Source: Verrucomicrobiales bacterium
GTDB lineage: Bacteria > Verrucomicrobiota > Verrucomicrobiia > Limisphaerales > SXTU01
DNA: 34,088 nucleotides
Assembly (NCBI GenBank): GCA_005791875.1
Contig: SXTU01000030.1
Coordinates: 1 to 34,088 of the forward strand
Direction of reading: 5' to 3'
Shown: in pieces, positions 27,960-34,088 of the stretch
Position numbering within the stretch: position 1 is the first letter of the stretch
Layout of the letters: the number at the start of each line of letters is the position of its first letter
Notes under the pieces: generated by a model
Databases searched by the model: none
What the model was told of the DNA's origin: nothing
What the model saw: only the letters and a program-made list of their open reading frames with translations
Program-made: the position numbers and the translations under genes

Positions 27960-30900
27960 TCACTTCGCCGCAATGGCCTCGGGCGTGGGCGCGGGGGTCT
28001 GCATCTTGGCGTGCTTGCGATGGAACACTTGCGCGAGGTCGTCGAGGTAGGAGTAAACCACGGGTGTCACCAGCAGCGTGAGTAGGAGGCAGAGGGTTTG
28101 TCCGCCGATGACGACGACGGCCACGGCGCGGCGTTCCTCGGCTCCCGGGCCAGTGCCGAGCGCGAGTGGGATCATCCCGGCCACCAGCGTGAGCGTGGTC
28201 ATCAGGATGGGGCGGAGGCGGTCGCGATTGCCGTCCATGATGGCTTGCAGGCGCTCCAACCCGGCACGGCGCAGGGTGTTCATGTGGTCAATCTGGAGGA
28301 TGGCGTTTTTCTTCACGACGCCGAAGAGCACCAGCAGACCGAGCGCGGAGTAGAGGTTGAGCGTGTTGTTGGTCGCCCACAGCGAGAAGAGCGCGAAGGG
28401 CAGCGAGAGCGGCAGCGAGAGCAGGATGGTGCACGGGTGAACGAGGCTCTCGTATTGCGAGGCGAGAATCATATACATGAAGATGACAGAGAGCAGGAAC
28501 GCCCAGAGGAACTCGGAGAAGGTGCGCTCCAGCTCGCGACCGCGACCGGAAATCTTGGTGCTGTAGGTGGCGGGCAGGTTCAGCTCCTTGAACGCGGTTT
28601 CCAGCGTCTGCAAGCGGTCCTTCATCGCGTAGCCGGTCGGGACGAGCGCGCCGCCTTCCTCGCGCATGGTCTGGATGGAGCCGCGGATGCTGACCTGCCG
28701 CTGGCGGTCGAGGCGGTCAATGCGTGACGCGGTCTGGCCCTCGACGATGTCCACGACGTTGTCGAGGCGCACAAGGCCGCCGCCTCGGCGCGGGACGTAG
28801 AGGCGGGTGATGGCCTCGCGGTCGTTGCGTTTGCCCTCGGCGAGACGGAGCTGAACGTCATAGTCGTCGCCCACACTCGCGTCGCGGAAGCGCGAGGCTC
28901 GGTCATCGCCGCCGACCATGATGCGGAGGGCGATGGCGATGTCCTCGACGGAGACGCCCAGCGCGGCGGCGCGCTCGCGGTTGACGTGGACGCGATACTC
29001 GGGCTTGTCGAGCTTGAGGGTGGTGTCGGCGTCGGCCAGGCCAAGCTCGGTGGAGCGGGCGCGGAGTTCCTCGGCGATTTTGGAAAGCGATTCGAGGTCG
29101 GGGCCGAGGATGGAGAAATCAATCTCGTAGTTTGGCCCGCCGAGGTTGATGGAGCCGCCGGAAGGCCGCGCCGAGACGCGGACGCCGGGAATTTTCCGAA
29201 GCCGGGTGCGGACTTCCTGCAACACGTCGCGCTGGGAGTAGTTGCCCTTGAAGGCGTCCATCGGCGTGCGGGACACGAGCCGCGACCACATGAATACGCG
29301 CTCCTTGTGCGGCGCGAGGCGGACGAAGAACCGTGCGGTGTTCGCGCCGCCGATTCGGCTGGAGCCGATGCCGCATTGCACGAGGCGGAGCTGGGGCATC
29401 GCGCGCAACTCGCGCTCGGCCATGAGCGCGACTTCGTCCATCTGCGTGAGGCTGGTGCCCTCCTTCGCGGTGAGGCCGATCTCGAACTCGCCCTCGTCGG
29501 TGTTGCCGGGCGTGAACTCCTGCCGCAGCGCCTGATAGAGGGGCACTGAGGTGGCCATGACGAGAATGGCCAATACCAGCACTGCGAACCGCCACCTCAT
29601 GCAGAAGGCGAGCACCGCCATGTAGAGGCGTTCCATCCAGCCGTAGAACCCACCGCGCGATTTCGGCCCGCCGTGGGCGGTCTGGCTGACTTGTCCGAGG
29701 TTGAACAGCCGTGCGCTCATCAGCGGCGTGAGCGTGAAGGAGACAAGCAAACTCACCATCACCGCCACGCCCGCCGTGATTCCGAACTGGTAGAGGAACC
29801 GTCCGGCGATGCTCGACATGAACGACACCGGCACAAAGATAACGACGAGGCTCAAGGTCGTGGCGAGGACGGCGGTGCCGATTTCCTTCGTCGCCTCCCG
29901 TGCTGCGTCGAAGGGGTGCATCTTCTTCTCTTCGATGAAGCGGAAGATATTTTCGACCACGACGATGGCGTCATCAATGACGATGCCGACCATCAGCACC
30001 AGCGCGAGCATGGTGACGCTGTTCAGGGTGAAGTTCAGCGCCCACATCACGCCGAAGGTGGAGATGACCGAGCAGGGAATTGCCACTGCCGCGATAAACG
30101 TCGCGCGCCAGCTCCGCATAAAGGCGAAGACGACGAGGCTCGCGAGGACGCTGCCGAGGATGAGGTGGACGTTGATTTCGTGGAGGGCCTCGTAGATGTA
30201 GCGCGACTGGTCCTCGATGACCTCGAACTTGATGTCCGCCGGGAGCTGCGCCTGAATGCCGGGGAGTTTCTTCTTCACCGCCTCGATGACCTCGACGGTG
30301 TTGGCGTCGGCCTGGCGCTTGACGACGAGGGTGACGGACGGGCGGCCGTTGAGGCGCGAGACGGTGCGCTGCTCCTTGGTGCCATCCTCCGCCCAGCCGA
30401 TGTCGCGGACGCGCACGGGGGAGTTGCTGACAGTGGTGATGACGAGGTCGTTGAACTCCGCCGCGCTGGTGAGGCGGCCCACGGTGCGCAGCGTGTGCTC
30501 GCGGACGTTGGAGATGACGTTGCCGCCGGGGACGTTCGCGTTCTGGCGCGCGATGGCGTCGCGGACCTGCGTGATGGGAATCTGGTAGGCCGCGAGCCGA
30601 TCGGGGTCCACCCAGATGCTCATGGCGCGCTGGAGGCCACCATTGATTTCCACTTCGCCCACGCCGAGAGCGCGTTCGAGCTGCACTTTGACAATCTTGT
30701 CAGCCAGCTCGGTCAGCTCGCGCTGCGAGCGGTCGCCGGAGAGCGAGACGGAGATGACGCCGTTGCGCTCGGTGTCGAACTTCGTGACCTGCGGCGGGTC
30801 GGCGTCGCGCGGCAGCTCGTTGCCCATGGTGGCGACGCGGTTGCGCACATCTTCGAGGGCGTCACTGACTTTGCGGCTGAGGTCGAACTGGATGATGACG

Positions 30901-31247
30901 AAGGAACTGCCGACGCCGGAAATGGAGCGCAACTCGGTGATACCCTCGACGGTGTTGACCTGTTCCTCGATGGGCTGGGAGATGAGCGACTCAACCTCGA
31001 CGGGCGACGCGCCCGGTAGCCGCGTGCCGACGTAAATCTGCGGGATGTCCACCGGCGGTGAGCGGTCCACGCCGAGCTTGAGGTAGCCTGCCGCGCCGAC
31101 GACCACCAGCGCCAGCACGATCATCGTGCCGAACACGGGCCGACGGATGGAGATTTCAGCGAGCTTTTGCAAGGCGGAATCAGCGGTGTGCGATGAATGC
31201 TTGAACGGCACCCTGTGCAGTGCGAAGGCGACTTCCCTCTCCCCCAT
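27960..31247 (-). CDS. RND efflux pump, HAE1 (AcrB/MexF-like) family
   Basis: 1095 residues from the only upstream ATG (31247). The family part begins about 30 residues later (KLAEISIRRPVFGTMIVLAL), so a GTG at 31211 or a TTG at 31172 may be the real start. The ATG at 31247 lies within a REP-like palindrome. Two sets of six membrane helices flank two large periplasmic loops. The proton relay residues are present: IDDAIVVVENIFRF in the fourth helix (the AcrB Asp407/Asp408 pair) and GVVKKNAILQIDHMN in the tenth (AcrB Lys940). RND pumps export drugs, detergents or lipids through an outer-membrane channel with the help of an adaptor, here the next gene upstream. The gene order adaptor then pump is standard. 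No TolC-like gene is in the window. Confidence 0.94.
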   Translation of the reverse strand: MGEREVAFALHRVPFKHSSHTADSALQKLAEISIRRPVFGTMIVLALVVVGAAGYLKLGVDRSPPVDIPQIYVGTRLPGASPVEVESLISQPIEEQVNTVEGITELRSISGVGSSFVIIQFDLSRKVSDALEDVRNRVATMGNELPRDADPPQVTKFDTERNGVISVSLSGDRSQRELTELADKIVKVQLERALGVGEVEINGGLQRAMSIWVDPDRLAAYQIPITQVRDAIARQNANVPGGNVISNVREHTLRTVGRLTSAAEFNDLVITTVSNSPVRVRDIGWAEDGTKEQRTVSRLNGRPSVTLVVKRQADANTVEVIEAVKKKLPGIQAQLPADIKFEVIEDQSRYIYEALHEINVHLILGSVLASLVVFAFMRSWRATFIAAVAIPCSVISTFGVMWALNFTLNSVTMLALVLMVGIVIDDAIVVVENIFRFIEEKKMHPFDAAREATKEIGTAVLATTLSLVVIFVPVSFMSSIAGRFLYQFGITAGVAVMVSLLVSFTLTPLMSARLFNLGQVSQTAHGGPKSRGGFYGWMERLYMAVLAFCMRWRFAVLVLAILVMATSVPLYQALRQEFTPGNTDEGEFEIGLTAKEGTSLTQMDEVALMAERELRAMPQLRLVQCGIGSSRIGGANTARFFVRLAPHKERVFMWSRLVSRTPMDAFKGNYSQRDVLQEVRTRLRKIPGVRVSARPSGGSINLGGPNYEIDFSILGPDLESLSKIAEELRARSTELGLADADTTLKLDKPEYRVHVNRERAAALGVSVEDIAIALRIMVGGDDRASRFRDASVGDDYDVQLRLAEGKRNDREAITRLYVPRRGGGLVRLDNVVDIVEGQTASRIDRLDRQRQVSIRGSIQTMREEGGALVPTGYAMKDRLQTLETAFKELNLPATYSTKISGRGRELERTFSEFLWAFLLSVIFMYMILASQYESLVHPCTILLSLPLSLPFALFSLWATNNTLNLYSALGLLVLFGVVKKNAILQIDHMNTLRRAGLERLQAIMDGNRDRLRPILMTTLTLVAGMIPLALGTGPGAEERRAVAVVVIGGQTLCLLLTLLVTPVVYSYLDDLAQVFHRKHAKMQTPAPTPEAIAAK

Positions 31248-31405
31248 CGAGGGAGAGGGTCAGGGTGAGGGGGCGGGCGGGCGGACTAGCGGGGGATGGG
31301 GATGGAGAAAAACTCTGGAATACGGGCCTGACCTCGACTGTGCCCTGGTCTGCTGTGCGCCAATCCCCCTCACCCCAGCCCTCTCCCCCAGTGAGGGAGA
31401 GGGAG
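31235..31405. repeat. inverted pair of REP units before the RND gene
   Basis: One unit (31235-31259, CCCTCTCCCCCATCGAGGGA and on, tail to 31273) is followed by an inverted one (31367-31405, CCCTCACCCCAGCCCTCTCC and on). They fill most of the 195-base gap between the adaptor stop (31443) and the pump start. Read on the minus strand they could form a large hairpin that changes the ratio of adaptor to pump mRNA. Confidence 0.85.
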
Positions 31406-31442
31406 AAGAAGCTGCGGTGTCGAGTCATGTGCCTCGTGTTCA

Positions 31443-32705
31443 CTACGTTTTCTTCCCCGACTTCGTTGCAGCGGGAGTTTTCATCGCTGGCGACTGACCG
31501 GAGGCATCCACGGTGACTGGTTGGCCGTTTTGCAAACTGCCGGGATTCAACACCACGACGTCGCCAGGCTTGAGACCGCCGAGCACCTCGATGAAGTCGC
31601 CTGCGCGCCGGCCGACGGCGATGTTCTTCTCCGCCGCCTTGCCCTCCTTCACGAGGAAGATTTTCTCCATGCCCGCAAAGGTGATGAGCGCATCCTTGTG
31701 AATGGTCGTGGCCGGTTCCGCCTCGGCCAGCACGATGTCCGCGCGCGCGAAGGTGCCGGGGCGCAGCAGGCCGGAGGCGTTGGGAATGTCCGCCTCGACG
31801 ATGAGCATGCGGCTCACGTCCGTGATGGCCGGGCTGAGGCGCGAGATGGTGCCGGTGTATTTGTTCGTGTCGCCCTCGATGGTGAGGCGGACTTTCTGGC
31901 CGGGCCGCACGCCGGTTGCGTTGCGCTCGGGCACTTCCACGCGGAGCCGGAGCGGATCCACCTTCACGAGTGTGACGATGGGCGCGGCGGTGTTGAGGAA
32001 CTCGCCGGGGCTGGCCTTGCGCTCCTGCACCATGCCGTCGAAGGGCGCGACAATCTTCGTGTCCGCGAGCTGCTGGCGTGCGATCTCCACGTCCACGCGG
32101 CGCTGTTGCAGCACGCCCTGGCGCTGGCGGATGTCTTCGAGCGCCTCAAGGTGTCGGTTGAAGGCGATTTCGTAATTTGCCTCGGCAACTTCCAAATCCG
32201 CCTGCGAGCTGATGCCGCGCTTGGCCAGTTCGCGGGTGCGGTCGCGCTGCTTCTGCGATTCGAGCAACGACGCCTTCGCCTGCCGCGCGGTGCTGGTCTC
32301 CTCCGCCTTCACGGTGTCATCGGTGCCGGCGAGCGGCAGTCCGAGCCGCGCGCGGGCCTGCGCGAGCAATGCCTCGGCAGACCGGAGCTTCAACTCGTAA
32401 TCCACCGACTCGATTTGCGCGACGAGTTCGCCCTTCTTCACGCGGGTGCCGAGGTCCACGCTCAGGCTCTGGAGCCGTCCGCTGACCTTCACGCTCAGGG
32501 TGGCCTGGTCAATCGCCGCGAGCGCACCGATCACGGATACCGCGCGCTCCATCGGGCGCGACTCGGCCGAAGCCGCCTGCACGGATCGCGGCGGCAGCGT
32601 GGCCGCAGCCTTGCCGTCCTTTTTGCCGCCCTTGGGCGCCTCGGGCGGATTGCAGCCAGCGAGCAGGGCAGCGGACAGCAGCGGGATGAACAATTGCTTG
32701 GTCAC
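31443..32705 (-). CDS. RND periplasmic adaptor lipoprotein (MFP)
   Basis: 420 residues from a GTG at 32705, chosen because it leads straight into a lipoprotein signal peptide (VTKQLFIPLLSAALLAGC) with lipobox LAGC (Cys18). An ATG at 32762 is also possible; it overlaps the response regulator stop as ATGA. The adaptor pattern follows: barrel-lipoyl segment (VSGRLQSLSVDLGTRVKKGE), a long helical hairpin (about 95-205), second lipoyl half (KIVAPFDGMVQERKASPGE), beta-barrel (LRLRVEVPERNATGVRPGQK) and a membrane-proximal end (LGGLKPGDVVVLNPGSLQNG). It links the inner-membrane pump to an outer-membrane channel. The pump gene follows after a REP pair; the response regulator gene precedes it. Confidence 0.93.
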   Translation of the reverse strand: MTKQLFIPLLSAALLAGCNPPEAPKGGKKDGKAAATLPPRSVQAASAESRPMERAVSVIGALAAIDQATLSVKVSGRLQSLSVDLGTRVKKGELVAQIESVDYELKLRSAEALLAQARARLGLPLAGTDDTVKAEETSTARQAKASLLESQKQRDRTRELAKRGISSQADLEVAEANYEIAFNRHLEALEDIRQRQGVLQQRRVDVEIARQQLADTKIVAPFDGMVQERKASPGEFLNTAAPIVTLVKVDPLRLRVEVPERNATGVRPGQKVRLTIEGDTNKYTGTISRLSPAITDVSRMLIVEADIPNASGLLRPGTFARADIVLAEAEPATTIHKDALITFAGMEKIFLVKEGKAAEKNIAVGRRAGDFIEVLGGLKPGDVVVLNPGSLQNGQPVTVDASGQSPAMKTPAATKSGKKT

Positions 32706-32758
32706 GAGAGTGTGGGACGATAGCGCGGTGCCAAAGCGGTGGGCAACGGATTTTGCCC

Positions 32759-33301
32759 TCATGCCTTTGCTGCGCACGCTGGACACGTCCCCAGCACCTG
32801 CTTCAACTCCGGACGCGAGCCGACGAATTCATGCAGCCGCTGCGTGCTGCCCGCGTCGCTTTGTATCATGTCGCACGCGCCGCAGAAGGGCAGGGCGGCG
32901 GCGAACGTCCGTAGCTCATGCTGCATCGCCAGCACGCGCTGCGCGACTCGGACGCGGCAGCGCAGCACCTCTGGCTCGAAGGGCTTCACGATGAAATCAT
33001 CCGCGCCCGCTGCCATGCCGGTGACGAAGTTCTTCATCCCGTCGAGCGCCGTCACCATCATGATGTAAGTGTAGCCAGGCCGGCTGGCGGCGGCGGCGGT
33101 GCGGACACGGCGGCACAGCTCCAGACCGTCCATCTCCGGCATCTCCCAGTCCGAGATGAGCAGGGAAATTTCCTCGCGCTGAAAGATGTTCCACGCCTCC
33201 AGGCCGTTCTCGGCGACGAGCACCTCAAAGTCGAGTTCCTCCAGGATGGAGCGGAGCAGGTTGCGCGAAACCCGCGAGTCATCGGCGACGAGAATCTTCA
33301 T
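32759..33301 (-). CDS. response regulator with C-terminal CxxC pair
   Basis: 180 residues from the ATG at 33301 (a TTG two codons earlier is in frame). The receiver domain is complete: acidic pair Asp7/Asp8 in MKILVADDS, phospho-acceptor Asp51 in LLISDWEMPEMDG, switch Thr in MMVTALDG and Lys in DDFIVKPFEPE. No DNA-binding domain follows. Instead a helix leads to a short tail with CGAC (Cys140, Cys143) and CPAC (Cys173, Cys176). The spacing and the LPFCGACDMIQSDAG wording resemble the LPICxxCKKIRDDxG ... GICPDC tail found on some sensory PAS and receiver proteins, possibly a zinc or redox site. It precedes the RND adaptor and may share its transcript. Its partner kinase is not in the window. 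Confidence 0.88.
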   Translation of the reverse strand: MKILVADDSRVSRNLLRSILEELDFEVLVAENGLEAWNIFQREEISLLISDWEMPEMDGLELCRRVRTAAAASRPGYTYIMMVTALDGMKNFVTGMAAGADDFIVKPFEPEVLRCRVRVAQRVLAMQHELRTFAAALPFCGACDMIQSDAGSTQRLHEFVGSRPELKQVLGTCPACAAKA

Positions 33302-33328
33302 AGGCAATGCGTGCCAAGGGTGCCGCCT

Positions 33329-34087
33329 TCAGTGGTTGAAGACAAACTCAACCGCGTTCAACAGGCTCCAGGCGTAATCCTCGACGCCCTGCTGGCGGTC
33401 GGGGCTGGCCGCGAGGTGCTTCGCCACCAGTTGCCGCTCGGTGGCCGTCGGCATGCGGCTGAAGAAAGTCAGGTAAAGCTCGTCGGCCAATTTCGCGTTG
33501 TCCGGGTGCGACGCGACGAGCCGCGCGAGTTGGCCGTTGGCGTGCGACAGCTTGGACTGGAGGTTCGGCGAGTTCAGCAGGTGCAGGACCTGCGCGATGC
33601 TCGCCTCGCTGTTGCGCTCGCACTCGCACGCCGTCACACGCACGGGGCGCCCGAAGAGTTTCAGGAAGTAGTGCTGTGTCTGGCTGTCCCAGAGTTGGAT
33701 GGCGCGCGTGCCGCTCGGGACGCCGTCGAACTTCTCCGGCACACCCGTCACCTGGCAGACGGCGTCGAAGAGCACCTCGGCGGGCAGGCGCTTGAAGAGG
33801 GCGCGGGAGTAATTCTGCTCGTCCTGCGCGTTGGTGTCGTTCGGCGTCGCGGAGAGTTGATAGGTGCGCGACGCCGCGAGCGTGCGGATGAATTGCTTGA
33901 GGTCGAAGCGCGAATCCGTGACCACCCGCGCGAGGGCGTCGAGCAACGCGGGGTTGCCCGGCGGGTTCGTTGCACGCACGTCGTCCACCGGCTCGATGAC
34001 GCCGCGCCCGAGGAAGTGTGCGGCCAGGCGGTTGGCGAGGTTGCGCGCGAACCACGGATTCTCCGGCGCGGTGAACCACTCGGCCAG
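33329..34087 (-). CDS. DUF1553 protein, C-terminal part (5' end outside window)
   Basis: The frame enters from the right edge and ends with TGA at 33331-33329; 252 residues are visible. It holds the DUF1553 end: WFARNLANRLAAHFLGRGVI, SRFDLKQFIRTLAASRTYQL, ALFKRLPAEVLFDAVCQVTG, then a segment with the CECERNSEASIAQVLHLLNS pattern, and the closing VEDYAWSLLNAVEFVFNH. In full-length family members a heme domain and DUF1549 precede this; whether they are present here cannot be seen. It lies 27 bases above the response regulator start, on the same strand. It is distinct from the DUF1549/DUF1553 gene at 16856-20272. Confidence 0.9.
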   Translation of the reverse strand: MAEWFTAPENPWFARNLANRLAAHFLGRGVIEPVDDVRATNPPGNPALLDALARVVTDSRFDLKQFIRTLAASRTYQLSATPNDTNAQDEQNYSRALFKRLPAEVLFDAVCQVTGVPEKFDGVPSGTRAIQLWDSQTQHYFLKLFGRPVRVTACECERNSEASIAQVLHLLNSPNLQSKLSHANGQLARLVASHPDNAKLADELYLTFFSRMPTATERQLVAKHLAASPDRQQGVEDYAWSLLNAVEFVFNH

Positions 34088-34088
34088 C

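Noticed and set aside
29673-31019. 448-residue plus-strand open frame opposite the RND gene
   Set aside because: Antisense to clear RND motifs; it is an Asp/His/Arg/Glu-rich shadow translation.

Overview
The window looks like a piece of a GC-rich Verrucomicrobiota chromosome, most likely from the Limisphaerales/Pedosphaeraceae group. This rests on families typical of the PVC superphylum: DUF1549/DUF1553 cytochromes, DUF1501 and DUF1552 Tat proteins, a DUF1592-type cytochrome, a DUF7133-like propeller-HEAT-cytochrome protein, a sulfatase and an H-X9-DG pseudopilin. The lineage is inferred from gene content only; there is no rRNA or marker gene.

Layout. 1-3518 (minus): pseudopilin, DUF1552 protein and a DUF1592-type cytochrome running off the left edge. 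3644-5632: an IS110-family insertion sequence lying in a split palindromic repeat, followed by an 0.8-kb repeat island without genes. 5633-7239 (minus): a DUF4956 membrane protein and a VTC-domain protein. 7372-11936 (plus): an EamA transporter, a large heme protein and an orphan trpA. 12033-20272 (minus): a nuclease-like gene with a repeat-derived tail, a sulfatase, a DUF1501 protein, a PIN toxin cassette with two related small antitoxin-like genes, and a DUF1549/DUF1553 cytochrome. 20412-27928 (plus): a probable nucleotide-sugar operon (nucleotidyltransferase-PfkB fusion, epimerase, two DegT aminotransferases, HAD-phosphotransferase fusion) with a RelE-type toxin-antitoxin pair embedded in it. 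27960-33301 (minus): an RND pump, its lipoprotein adaptor and a response regulator. 33329-34087 (minus): the C-terminal end of another DUF1553 protein.

Most notable points. (1) The region upstream of the IS110 transposase folds by eye like a bridge RNA. Its putative guide segments match the flanking target and the element's right end, and removing the element restores a palindrome of a type repeated elsewhere in the window. (2) Palindromic repeats sit in frame inside at least three protein genes, always in linkers or loops. (3) Two toxin-antitoxin cassettes are wired into metabolic operons through 4-base ATGA overlaps, and one contains a duplicated antitoxin-like gene of a family I do not recognise.
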